Below, piece after piece: positions 30,193 through 38,417 of a DNA stretch of 64,000 bases. The translations under genes were made by a program, and so were the position numbers. The notes under the pieces were generated by a model. That model did not search any database, was not told the origin of the DNA, and saw only the letters and a program-made list of their open reading frames with translations. Position 1 is the stretch's first letter. Each line of letters begins with the position of its first letter. The stretch is from Ecytonucleospora hepatopenaei (lineage: Eukaryota > Microsporidia > Enterocytozoonidae): positions 141,276-205,275 of the forward strand of contig JAPMUG010000005.1 of assembly GCA_026692725.1 (NCBI GenBank), written 5' to 3'.

Positions 30193-30793
30193 AACTTAAA
30201 AACATTTTTCAAAAAAAATCACAAATACGTAATATATCATTCACGTATTTTTATTCAAATAAAGTTATATGAAATAATGTTTTGTTTAATGAGAAACCAC
30301 TTTTTAATTTGTTTGTGTTTTTAAATAGTAAAATTAATAAATCTAGCTATTATATCTTAACAACTTATTTTGCTTGATTTTAGCCATGTAAATTACATTT
30401 TCCAATAATTCTAACTATTGAAAATAACATGAGAATAATAACATTCTTAGGAATAACTTCCCAGGTCAAGCTTTAAGCTTTAGTGAAAGACTATTAACAA
30501 ATGATAATTAATATTTAATAATTGCTTAAAATATGGGTTGAATTATTAAAAACATTTATATAGTTTTAAATTAAGCTTATTTTATAAGCAAATATTAAGG
30601 TTAAATCCTATTAGATATGTTATACGCTTATAAAAAAATTATATATAATAGATTTTTTCCTAATATTGTAAAATTCCATCTTGAAATTTTATTTAATTTT
30701 TATCCTTATTTTTAAATTATATTAGTTTTTAACAAATATTTCTTAGTAGTAAAGTTAAGAACATATAACAAGTAGCATATAATCGTATATTGA
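30193..30793. other. intergenic region between family D members 3 and 4
   Basis: 601 bp. A small imperfect palindrome AAGCTTTAAGCTTT is at 30469-30482, and TTTATCCTTATTTTT near 30700 is the family upstream element, about 92 nt from the next start. No gene seen. Confidence 0.5.
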
Positions 30794-31132
30794 ATGATAT
30801 TTATATTTTTAGCAATAATACTGACAGGTGCTTATCGACCACCTGAACATTTTAAAATTATAAATCATAATGAAGATATACCAGAAGGTTTTACCATATG
30901 TAAAGAGCCAAATTTTTATATTTCAAACTATTATTGCAATAATACAAAAGATGGCAATAATATTCAAAATACAAAATGGTTTATTAGCCATCCAACATGT
31001 GCTTATATTGGAGTTGGTATGATTGGAATTATATTTTTATGTTTTATTGTTTCTTTTATTAAGAAAATGTTTAAAAAAAGAAAAGAATATCAATCAAAAC
31101 GTATTTTATTACAGAAAATTACACAAGTTTAA
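30794..31132 (+). CDS. small type I membrane protein, family D, member 4
   Basis: 112 residues. The signal peptide (MIFIFLAIILTGAYRPP) precedes an ectodomain with TICKEPNFYISNYYCNNTKD and the motif TKWFISHPTCAYIGVGMIGI. A transmembrane helix (IFLCFIVSFI), KKMFKKRKEYQSK and the terminus LLQKITQV follow. The signal peptide resembles that of member 2, the ectodomain that of member 3. The end ITQV fits a class I PDZ ligand (T-x-V) or a C-terminal-valine ER-exit signal; neither is shown. Function unknown. Confidence 0.77.
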   Translation: MIFIFLAIILTGAYRPPEHFKIINHNEDIPEGFTICKEPNFYISNYYCNNTKDGNNIQNTKWFISHPTCAYIGVGMIGIIFLCFIVSFIKKMFKKRKEYQSKRILLQKITQV

Positions 31133-31445
31133 AATTTAATTTTTATTAAGAAATTTAAAAAAACATTAACACTTTTTTTATTTAAATATAATTGTATATA
31201 AAATAAATTAAATTTATATTAAAATTAATATTTGTTTTTTATATACAATTTATACTATATAATTAAATGTATGTAATATTTAACAAAAGTTTATAAATTT
31301 ATTTTCTAATAATTGAATTTATAATATGATATTTAAAACCTTGATAAATTTACATCCTTCTTTTTAATACTTAAAACATATTAATAGTTATAAAGTAAAA
31401 TCATATAAAATTACAATAAATATAACTATTAGTTAAAAATAAAAA
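31133..31445. other. intergenic leader region
   Basis: 313 bp, AT-rich. TACATCCTTCTTTTT at about 31351-31365 is the family D upstream element, about 94 nt before the next start. Otherwise featureless. Confidence 0.5.
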
Positions 31446-31790
31446 ATGATAATTTTATTTTTTAAGTTTGTATTTCCATTCTTCTTTAGAAACCTTTTTA
31501 TGCAGTGGTTTCAAGATAATGATGATAAAGAAATTGAACAAAATAGCAAAACAAACACTATTCAAACTAATGAAAATGATGTAAAGTGTGAATGTTCATT
31601 ATTATCAATTAAGAATCTATTTGCTTCTTCAGGTGAAAATGATAACAGTTTACAAAAATGGATTTCTGAACATCCTAGCTGTGTATATGCATTCACTGTG
31701 TTGTTTTTTGTCTTAATATTGTTTTTTGTTGTAATTTACATGAAAAGAAGATCAAAAAGATCTGTAAGATTTGAACAATCTATGGTATAA
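31446..31790 (+). CDS. small type I membrane protein, family D, member 5
   Basis: 114 residues. A hydrophobic leader (MIILFFKFVFPFFFRNLFMQ) is followed by an acidic Asn-rich segment, Cys in VKCECSLLS, and the motif LQKWISEHPSCVYAFTVLFF continuing as a transmembrane helix (VLILFFVVIYM). The tail KRRSKRSVRFEQSMV ends in S-M-V. It is the most diverged member: the second Cys pair is shifted and the leader is less typical, so an N-terminal anchor cannot be excluded. Confidence 0.7.
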   Translation: MIILFFKFVFPFFFRNLFMQWFQDNDDKEIEQNSKTNTIQTNENDVKCECSLLSIKNLFASSGENDNSLQKWISEHPSCVYAFTVLFFVLILFFVVIYMKRRSKRSVRFEQSMV

Positions 31791-32155
31791 GCATTAATAA
31801 AATAAATTATGCTTAAAATTTAAGGTTAAAAATTGATAAATCAATATAAGTAAAACAATTATAATTTTAAATTAATTGTTTTATTTACTAAAATTATAAG
31901 AATCAAGTTTCCTGATACATATTTAAAAATTAATTAATTAAAAATTTACTTATTAATTTTTTAATTAGTGATTTAATAAAATTTTTATTGAAACCCTAAC
32001 ATTTTAATTTCTAATAATTGATCTTTGATATTTTTTATAATTGATATTTGATTATACTATTTTATAGTTACATACTTAATAATATTATATATTTTATAAA
32101 AAAAATTTATAAAGGTTTTTATTTTTGACAAAGATTAGTTTAAAGCTTGATTAAA
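31791..32155. other. intergenic region
   Basis: 365 bp, AT-rich with ATTAATTAATTA stretches (31930-31970). No promoter-like CCC next to the following start and no open frame seen. Confidence 0.45.
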
Positions 32156-32521
32156 ATGGGAATTCCTCATAGACCAATGATTTTTAATTTAGATCAATTA
32201 CACCGTTTTCAAACTTATAAACACCCAACTACCAAAAAACCAAAAAAGAAGAAGAAAATCCAAACAATCAGCACATTTTCTAGTGGTAGACCAAGATATC
32301 CAAGTATTTATCATAGTAAAAAAACAAAAAATACAAGCTTAAATAGTGAAACTACTAATAGTTTAAAAAATATAAATGCTTTTAAAAACAAAACATCTTT
32401 AAATTTTAAAAAAGACAATACCAATAATTACAATCATTCTTTATGTGTAGGATTGATATCTTTTTCTATTTTAGGAATTATTTTATTTATTCTTTATAAA
32501 AAATATAAAAATAAAAAATAA
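32156..32521 (+). CDS. basic tail-anchored membrane protein
   Basis: 121 residues from ATG 32156; a longer frame would need a TTG at 32147 and is not preferred. The N-terminus is MGIPHRPMIFNLDQLHRFQT, followed by a Lys-rich block (TTKKPKKKKKIQ), a Ser/Thr/Asn linker and a C-terminal helix (LCVGLISFSILGIILFILY) with tail KKYKNKK. It resembles the 27351-27773 protein in order of parts. The Lys-rich block could also act as a nuclear or polyanion-binding sequence. Unknown function. Confidence 0.63.
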   Translation: MGIPHRPMIFNLDQLHRFQTYKHPTTKKPKKKKKIQTISTFSSGRPRYPSIYHSKKTKNTSLNSETTNSLKNINAFKNKTSLNFKKDNTNNYNHSLCVGLISFSILGIILFILYKKYKNKK

Positions 32522-32673
32522 ATATTTATTTATAAAATCTTTTATCATTGAAGTTATTGTTTTTTTTATTAAATTTATAATCAATTATTCAATTAATTTT
32601 ATTATTTCAATTTTAAGGTTAAATTAGAAATTACCCTATTTTCAAATAGAATAAATTTTAAAATATAAATAAC

Positions 32674-32889
32674 ATGGAAAAAGAACAACAAATAATTTAT
32701 AGTAGTATGTTTAAAGTTTTGTTAAATCTTGAAAATGGAACTCTTTTATGGTTATTATTATCTTTTTTAGTTTTACTGTTTTACATAGCTCTTTTTATGT
32801 ATTACATGTCGAGAAGGAAGAAAATTAAACAAAGAAATAAAATACAAAATATTGTAAAATCAGGTGATATGTCAATTTTAGACGTTTAA
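32674..32889 (+). CDS. very small single-pass membrane protein ending in LDV
   Basis: 71 residues: short polar N-terminus (MEKEQQIIYSSMFKVLLNLE), transmembrane helix at about 24-45 (LLWLLLSFLVLLFYIALFMYY), basic SRRKKIKQRNK and terminus DMSILDV. TTACCCTATTTT about 40 nt upstream supports expression. No family recognised. Confidence 0.6.
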   Translation: MEKEQQIIYSSMFKVLLNLENGTLLWLLLSFLVLLFYIALFMYYMSRRKKIKQRNKIQNIVKSGDMSILDV

Positions 32890-33001
32890 ACAAATTAATA
32901 TCAGTATATTATTTTTAAAAAACTATATAAAATTATACATTAAATAAAACATTATAAAATTTTGTTTTTAAATAACCTTACATAATTCAAATTATTAACG
33001 T

Positions 33002-33187
33002 ATGGGTAACTTAACAAATATTATGGATAATAAACATCTAAATAAAAATAATTCTTATAATATTGAACGCAATGTATTTTTAGTTATTGCTATTATACTT
33101 ATAATATATTCAATATTAGAATTTATATATATTTTATGTATTAAGGTAAATGAAAGAAAAAATAATGTTATGATAATACGTTATTAA
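33002..33187 (+). CDS. very small single-pass membrane protein
   Basis: 61 residues: Asn-rich N-terminus (MGNLTNIMDNKHLNKNNSYN), transmembrane helix at about 25-47 (VFLVIAIILIIYSILEFIYIL) and a short tail NERKNNVMIIRY. ACCTTA lies 28 nt upstream. At this length it could be a chance frame; the good helix and its place in a run of like genes favour a real gene. Confidence 0.48.
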   Translation: MGNLTNIMDNKHLNKNNSYNIERNVFLVIAIILIIYSILEFIYILCIKVNERKNNVMIIRY

Positions 33188-33431
33188 ATGAATCAAGAGA
33201 GTTTAACAATAATTTATTATAAATTAAATTTTATATGTTGTAATTTAAAACAGTTTATAGAAAAAATAATTTTTTAAAACTATCATTTTTTGTAACTTTT
33301 ACATATATAAAATTATAAAAGGTATTAAAATGGTATTTGTTTTTATTAAATTTTAAATCAAAAACATTTAATTAAAAATAAATTTATCCCTTATCAGGTT
33401 TTTAATTTAATTCTAATTTATTAATTACAAA

Positions 33432-33839
33432 ATGTTGTCTGGTTTATTTACATTAATATCATTTGTACTATCAATCACAAAATATACAGAAAAGATTTTA
33501 AGTATAAAAGAATTTGACAGCAATGAATTAAGTCCAGATTTTTATGATAAAGAAAACATAAGTGAAAATGTTACTGGTTTATATGAGGAAGTAAAAAATA
33601 ATTTGAATGAAAATAGTTTAAACAATACGGAAGAAAATAATTTTTCACAATCAGAGAAATGGTGGTATCAACCACCTTCTTTAGGAGAAACCGTTTACAA
33701 TTTTTTACTCTCCAGATCATTTGTTGGTACAGTTTGTTTGGTTTTAATGATTATAGGCATGTTTTATGCTTTTATACATTTTAAAAAGAAAGTAGGTGGT
33801 GGTAAAAAGAAAAATAAGTTAAGAGTGATATCAGTATAA
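33432..33839 (+). CDS. type I membrane protein with C-terminal valine
   Basis: 135 residues. The signal peptide (MLSGLFTLISFVLSI) precedes an acidic, sequon-containing ectodomain (ISENVTGLYEEVKNNLNENS) with no Cys, and the membrane-proximal SEKWWYQPPSLGETVYNFLL. A transmembrane helix (FVGTVCLVLMIIGMFYAFI), HFKKKVGGGKKKNK and the end LRVISV follow. It is not an obvious family D paralogue but has the same plan. Upstream, TTTATCCCTTAT is about 45 nt from the start. Unknown. Confidence 0.7.
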   Translation: MLSGLFTLISFVLSITKYTEKILSIKEFDSNELSPDFYDKENISENVTGLYEEVKNNLNENSLNNTEENNFSQSEKWWYQPPSLGETVYNFLLSRSFVGTVCLVLMIIGMFYAFIHFKKKVGGGKKKNKLRVISV

Positions 33840-34083
33840 AATTAAATTATGAAAATACTTGTACTTATTTTTTAACAAATTGATTAAATATCTTAAATTA
33901 TTTTTGAGTAAATTTCACTAAAATGTTTTTAAGGTAAATAAAATTTAAAAGAACATTAAAAAATTAATTATCGCAGTGATATTTTTAGACCTTTTTGATA
34001 ATCTTATTTTATTTATAGTATTTTATATTCTTTAATCTTATTCTGTATTATTTGATACTTAAAATCAGTTTTATTTAATAAAG

Positions 34084-34410
34084 ATGAATAGAATAGGTTT
34101 ATTTTATTTTCTATTGTTTTTGATGTTATTTTCTCATTGTAAACGAGAAACCAAAATATCTTTTTGTAGTGGAAATGTTTTAGATCAGTGGGAAGAAAGT
34201 ATTTTTGATACAACTAAAGATTTATACGATGTAAATAAAAAAGAAACTTTAATCAAAAAAGATGCTAGCTCTTATTACGTTATTGATAAAAAATATTTAA
34301 ATTGCTGTAAAGAATATTTTGTAATATTTTTTATATTTTGTTTACTTGTATTAATATTTTTATTAAAGTTAGGAAGAAAAAGAAGAGGAAATGATGGATA
34401 TTTAATTTAA
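34084..34410 (+). CDS. small type I membrane protein with Cys-rich ectodomain
   Basis: 108 residues. The signal peptide (MNRIGLFYFLLFLMLFSHC) precedes an ectodomain with KISFCSGNVLDQWEES and, next to the membrane, KYLNCCKEYF. A transmembrane helix (VIFFIFCLLVLIFLL), KLGRKRRGNDG and the end YLI follow. The Cys could form one intramolecular bond. Unknown. Confidence 0.68.
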   Translation: MNRIGLFYFLLFLMLFSHCKRETKISFCSGNVLDQWEESIFDTTKDLYDVNKKETLIKKDASSYYVIDKKYLNCCKEYFVIFFIFCLLVLIFLLKLGRKRRGNDGYLI

Positions 34411-34563
34411 ATTTGAATAATAATTTGATTGAAACTAGATTTTGTTAATTTAGTTTAATTCTCTCAAACATATTTTTCATGTAATTTTATTGAAATTATA
34501 CAAAAATTATTCATTAACATGTATTAACGTATAAAAATATAAAATTCATTTTAACCTTAAATT

Positions 34564-35703
34564 ATGAAAATCAAGTGGTTTATTTTTATAATAAAAATTA
34601 ATGCATCTATGGAATATGCTAATTATAGTTTAGATAACATAACAGAGAGTAAAATTGTTAAATTCAACAATATTAATGATGAACTAAATCGTAGTGGTAG
34701 CAGCACAGATTCTTGCTATTCAGAACCTTTTAAGTTAAGTGATTCTAAACAGCTGAAATATTTTGATGAAATGAGTTGTTTATTTAAAGAGTATAAAGAT
34801 ACACCTGGTTTATACAATATAATTGATAAATATTTAAATGCTGCTTTCCCTAATATAGGGAAAAGTCAAAATTATAAACAAGAAATTTTAAGCTTTTTTA
34901 AATTCAAATATCAACCAAATGTTCATGCTTTTTGTTTAGGAGTTAAAGCCTGGCTTTCTACAATAAGGTGTAAATTAAAACAAAGTAGTCTCATGTTTTT
35001 GCCTACCAAACACAAAGAAAAAGCAGATTTTGATCATATTGTTTACCTAAAAATAGGCAAGATTAATTTGAAACCTGTGAAACAAGAAACACTTAAATAT
35101 AAATATAATTTATCAAAAAACTATTTTAATACTTTAATATACAATGTGACTCTTCTTATTCTTTTAGCTGATTCTGTGCATAAACTTTCAGTTGAAAATT
35201 ACACTAAGGAAGATAAATATAGCAAATTTGAAATGTTTTTTGTGGATTATTTATTACATCATTTAATTTCACATATATTAGAGTGTATTCTTACGTATGA
35301 ATGTTTTGATAACATAATCATTAGAGAATTCTCATTTTTTACAACAATATTTAGTTTAGATTTTTCTTTGTACAATGAATTTTTAAAGTTTAAAGAAAGC
35401 TTTGCTGCAAATGACTTGGAACTTGGTTTAATCAATTATTTTCCTTTTGAAACAAATTTATCAGATAAAAAAGAAATTAATGATATTTATAATAACTGGA
35501 ACAAGCATAACAAATTTAGATTTAAACACAAAGTATTTTCAAGAAAGACGTTAAATAGTTTTTTTGCTGAAAACACCTTTTTAAATATTTCACTTCCTAA
35601 AGAAAGTCTAGACATGTTTAAAACCAATCTTAGAGCAGAATTTGATAGGAAAAAGGAAGGTTTAAAAGTTTGTTGTTTAACTTGTAGTAAAGAAAAAGTT
35701 TAA
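34564..35703 (+). CDS. large secreted protein, family C
   Basis: 379 residues. The signal peptide (MKIKWFIFIIKINA) precedes a helical body of about 360 residues. Shared landmarks with the 20.7 kb gene and the 55 kb broken copy include FDEMSCLFKEYKDTPGLYNI, FHALCLG-type FCLGVKAWLSTIRCKL, FSLDFSLYNEFLKFKESF and DIYNNWNKHNKFRFKHKVFS. The C-terminus ends in a Cys cluster (VCCLTCSKEKV) not seen in the 20.7 kb relative, and it lacks that gene's acidic/Lys tail. No membrane helix after the signal. TTAACCTTAAATT immediately precedes ATG. Predicted secreted, unknown. Confidence 0.78.
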   Translation: MKIKWFIFIIKINASMEYANYSLDNITESKIVKFNNINDELNRSGSSTDSCYSEPFKLSDSKQLKYFDEMSCLFKEYKDTPGLYNIIDKYLNAAFPNIGKSQNYKQEILSFFKFKYQPNVHAFCLGVKAWLSTIRCKLKQSSLMFLPTKHKEKADFDHIVYLKIGKINLKPVKQETLKYKYNLSKNYFNTLIYNVTLLILLADSVHKLSVENYTKEDKYSKFEMFFVDYLLHHLISHILECILTYECFDNIIIREFSFFTTIFSLDFSLYNEFLKFKESFAANDLELGLINYFPFETNLSDKKEINDIYNNWNKHNKFRFKHKVFSRKTLNSFFAENTFLNISLPKESLDMFKTNLRAEFDRKKEGLKVCCLTCSKEKV

Positions 35704-35828
35704 AATATTATTTAATTCTAAACTATGGTAATTTCAACATATTTATACCATATTGGAACTTATTTTGAAATATTGAAAATTTTATAAAATTAACCTTAAA
35801 TATTTTTAAAATTTTACACTTGCATTTT

Positions 35829-36308
35829 ATGTTACTTTCAAAAACTAATCATGTTTTGTGTTTTACTTCCCTTGCACTGCTAAGTGTTGGGGTACTTATA
35901 TATTTATTATATAAATTAGCTATGTATTGTAATAATAGCATATGCAAAAGTAAAATTACAAAAAATTCTAATACAGTAACATATATTAAGGACAATAAAA
36001 ATAAAAAAGAACTAACCATTGAATTTACAAATAATCAAGAAACAACATCTGAACACAACCAAACACTAGAAACAGTGGTTAATACACCAACATATGAAAA
36101 TACTTTACCAGAATGTAGTTTACTAACGTATTCTACACGTGATTCTTTTGCATTACAAGAAGAACACCATTATGAAGTGATTAAAGAACCTGAGACAAAA
36201 GCAAATAATGATGATTTTTATGAAAATATAAACAATAAAAAAGAGAGTGTTTATTTAGATATGTCTAATACTTCTACAATATATGAAAATATGCAAAATA
36301 AAGAATAG
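35829..36308 (+). CDS. membrane protein with ITAM-like tyrosine motifs
   Basis: 159 residues from ATG 35829; a longer frame would use TTG. A single N-terminal transmembrane helix (about 9-29, LALLSVGVLIYLLYKLAMY) is followed by Lys-rich KSKITKNSNT, then a disordered acidic tail. The tail carries Tyr in repeated contexts: TPTYENT (Tyr 89), HHYEVI (115), DFYENI (131), SVYLDM (142) and TIYENM (152). The last three are spaced YxxI-x7-YxxM-x6-YxxM, like an ITAM. The same motifs also fit Yxx-hydrophobic adaptor-sorting signals. Positive charge after the helix favours a tail on the cytosolic side. Confidence 0.72.
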   Translation: MLLSKTNHVLCFTSLALLSVGVLIYLLYKLAMYCNNSICKSKITKNSNTVTYIKDNKNKKELTIEFTNNQETTSEHNQTLETVVNTPTYENTLPECSLLTYSTRDSFALQEEHHYEVIKEPETKANNDDFYENINNKKESVYLDMSNTSTIYENMQNKE

Positions 36309-36453
36309 TATGGTTTTTTTAAATTTTAACTTTATTTTATTATTAAAAGCTTATTTTTTATCAAAAAGCTTATTGTAATAAAATAAATTATTGTAATACT
36401 TATTTATTATAAAATAAAACTTTTTAAAATTAATAAAACCCTTTTATTACAAA

Positions 36454-36690
36454 ATGTCAAGTTCAAATCAAGACTATCTTCAAGAAAGTTCTATAAGTAA
36501 TTTTATTGGAAATAACCTTAAAAATACTACTACTGCTAAATATAGTTTTGTTAATTACTTGTGTTGGTTTATTTTATGTTCATTTTTTATTTTTATTTGT
36601 ATTACGTGGTATTTTAGAAAGAAAATTACATACAGGTGGAAATTGATGTGCAAGAAGAAATCTAACATTTTAGCATATAAACAAATTTAG
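36454..36690 (+). CDS. small single-pass membrane protein
   Basis: 78 residues: Ser/Asn-rich N-terminus (MSSSNQDYLQESSISNFIGN), transmembrane helix at about 33-53 (VNYLCWFILCSFFIFICITWY) and basic tail (RKKITYRWKLMCKKKSN) ending YKQI. CCC at 36439-36441 is 12 nt before ATG. Unknown. Confidence 0.62.
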   Translation: MSSSNQDYLQESSISNFIGNNLKNTTTAKYSFVNYLCWFILCSFFIFICITWYFRKKITYRWKLMCKKKSNILAYKQI

Positions 36691-36823
36691 TGTTTTTAAA
36701 TAAAACGACTTTATTTTTAGTTATCTTATTGTGATTAGTTTGATCAATATTTTAAACATTCTATAAAAAGGTAAATACTGCTCCTTTATCATTTCTTAAA
36801 TATCAAAAATATAAACATCAAAG

Positions 36824-37000
36824 ATGAGTAATGTTAATATTGAAGTTATTTTTGTCTTAGGATTATGTGTATTTGCAATAATAGGAGCAATAGTTTCATA
36901 TATTCAGAGAAGAAGAAGAATAGCAAAAAAGAAAGAACTTAAAATGGAAAGTTTAGACAACATGACTACTAGACCTATACTACAAGGTGCAACTATATAA
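36824..37000 (+). CDS. 58-residue single-pass membrane protein
   Basis: ATG 36824 to TAA 36998-37000. The sequence is MSNVNIEVIF, then a helix (VLGLCVFAIIGAIVSYI, about 11-27), QRRRRIAKKKELK, and the tail MESLDNMTTRPILQGATI. Same plan as its neighbours: helix, Arg/Lys stop-transfer, short tail, terminal hydrophobic residue. It is followed by Lso2 after 76 bp. No family recognised. Confidence 0.55.
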   Translation: MSNVNIEVIFVLGLCVFAIIGAIVSYIQRRRRIAKKKELKMESLDNMTTRPILQGATI

Positions 37001-37076
37001 ATAAAATATTATTAGTATATTTATATTACTCATTGTTTTAGTTATTTATAAATTTAAAGAATTTTACCGTAACAAA

Positions 37077-37310
37077 ATGGGAAAAACTTTTAAAGATCGA
37101 AAAATACACCAAGGACAAATACAAAAAGCAATTAATCTAGAGGAAAAGAAAAAACAGGAAGAATATAGAAAAGAAGCAGAAGAAGCCAAAAGATGGGAAG
37201 ATCCAAAATCCATAAGCAATGCAAGCATAAAAAAAGAAAAAGAAATGGCAAAACAGCGTAAAAAAGAAGAACTAAAGCGAAAGTATGAAGAAGAATACAG
37301 GCAGTCTTAA
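37077..37310 (+). CDS. LSO2: Lso2-like ribosome hibernation factor
   Basis: 77 residues, wholly helical and charged. The start MGKTFKDRKIHQGQIQKAIN is followed by a helix with EEAKRWEDPKS and a second Lys/Glu helix (EKEMAKQRKKEELKRKYEEE). The MGKxF start, the Trp in a Lys/Glu helix and the two-helix layout match yeast Lso2 and the N-terminal part of CCDC124. These lie across the intersubunit space and decoding/peptidyl-transferase region of idle 80S ribosomes. Lso2 has been found on a microsporidian spore ribosome. It ends one base from the 3' end of the converging gene. Confidence 0.75.
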   Translation: MGKTFKDRKIHQGQIQKAINLEEKKKQEEYRKEAEEAKRWEDPKSISNASIKKEKEMAKQRKKEELKRKYEEEYRQS

Positions 37311-37311
37311 T

Positions 37312-37527
37312 TTATTTGTAAAATGTTAAATAAATTTCCCTATTAATTATTTCAACATCATCTGTTTTTTCATTTATTTTTACATATGAAGTGATGGGTT
37401 CTTCTATTTTATATGAATATTTCTTATGATTGTGAATGAGATACAGTTTGTTGTTTTTTATCTTAGCACCATTAAGTTTGTTTAAATTTTCTTTCCTTGT
37501 GCAGATTATAAATTTCTTTTGTTCCAT
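37312..37527 (-). CDS. small protein converging with Lso2, unknown
   Basis: 71 residues: MEQKKFIICTRKENLNKLNG, then a strand-like stretch (KLYLIHNHKKYSYKIEEPIT; TDDVEIINREIYLTFYK). No membrane segment. Its stop lies one base from the Lso2 stop on the other strand, so the two mRNAs must overlap. No CCC motif near the start. May be a small beta protein; not recognised. Confidence 0.5.
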   Translation of the reverse strand: MEQKKFIICTRKENLNKLNGAKIKNNKLYLIHNHKKYSYKIEEPITSYVKINEKTDDVEIINREIYLTFYK

Positions 37528-37736
37528 ATTTTATTAAATTTAAATAATTTTATATATTTTTATGTTAAATAAATATTTATATCTATTACTTTTTATGTTA
37601 AATAATTATTGTATTAATATTGTAATATTTCTGAAATTTAATGCAATGTTATTGTATTACTATTCTATTGTTATTGTATAAGGGTGATTTAAAAGAATAA
37701 AATATTTTAAAATAATTTATAACAAGTTTATACAAT

Positions 37737-38417
37737 TTATAACGTATTAAAATATGAAAATAAACGATTATAACTATGTAAATCTTCTTTTGGTGGATTT
37801 TCTTCTTTTTTAAGGGTTTCTCTAATTTTCTTTGCATTATCTAAAAGAATAGGTAATTCACTTATTTTATCATATGAACTGTTGTCACGCATATTAAAGT
37901 TAAGTTCAAAATTTGTAAAATCTGTACCATTTTTCGTCACAGGTTTATATAAAATCTTTTCTTTTATCTTCTGAACTACATTAAGTTTAAAATTTTGTTT
38001 ATATTCTGAAATTACCTCTTGTCTTTTTGCACAAAGCTTATAAACCAATAGATTCATTTTATCTAGTGCTAAATTTACTTCTTCTATGGTTTTTTCACTT
38101 TCTTCTTTATTTTCAATAATTTTACAATTTTTTCTCAGTAAATTATCTAGAAAATCAATAAAATCCTTACCTATTTTCATGTTTTTTCTTTTTAAACATG
38201 TGTTGATTTGTCTTAAAACACCTTCAACAGAACCAATTTCCAGTTTTTTAAAACAAGAATCTTGCTTTTTTATAATTTGTGGCTCTGTGTTAATTTCATT
38301 TAGTTTCTTTTCAAAATTTTCTTGTATTTGTGGAGTATCATTTATAATATTTTTAATCGATTTCTTTTTAGTAGTAGAAAGTCTTGATTTTTTTAAACTT
38401 CCCTTATATGTTAGCAT
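37737..38417 (-). CDS. helical nuclear-type protein, unknown
   Basis: 226 residues. A basic N-terminus (GSLKKSRLSTTKKKSIKNII) precedes a helical middle (SVEGVLRQINTCLKRKNMKI; LALDKMNLLVYKLCAKRQEV) and a C-terminal segment (SYDKISELPILLDNAKKIRE). No signal peptide. The pattern of basic tail plus coiled helices could suit a kinetochore or chromatin subunit, but no family signature is visible. It is divergently transcribed from the NOP9-like gene across 33 bp. Confidence 0.6.
   Translation of the reverse strand: MLTYKGSLKKSRLSTTKKKSIKNIINDTPQIQENFEKKLNEINTEPQIIKKQDSCFKKLEIGSVEGVLRQINTCLKRKNMKIGKDFIDFLDNLLRKNCKIIENKEESEKTIEEVNLALDKMNLLVYKLCAKRQEVISEYKQNFKLNVVQKIKEKILYKPVTKNGTDFTNFELNFNMRDNSSYDKISELPILLDNAKKIRETLKKEENPPKEDLHSYNRLFSYFNTL

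Noticed and set aside
32147..32155. TTG start extensions (also at 35820, 42093 and 44371)
   Set aside because: Non-AUG starts are not expected here; each has a downstream ATG with better context, except the CBC2 fragment, which is truly headless.
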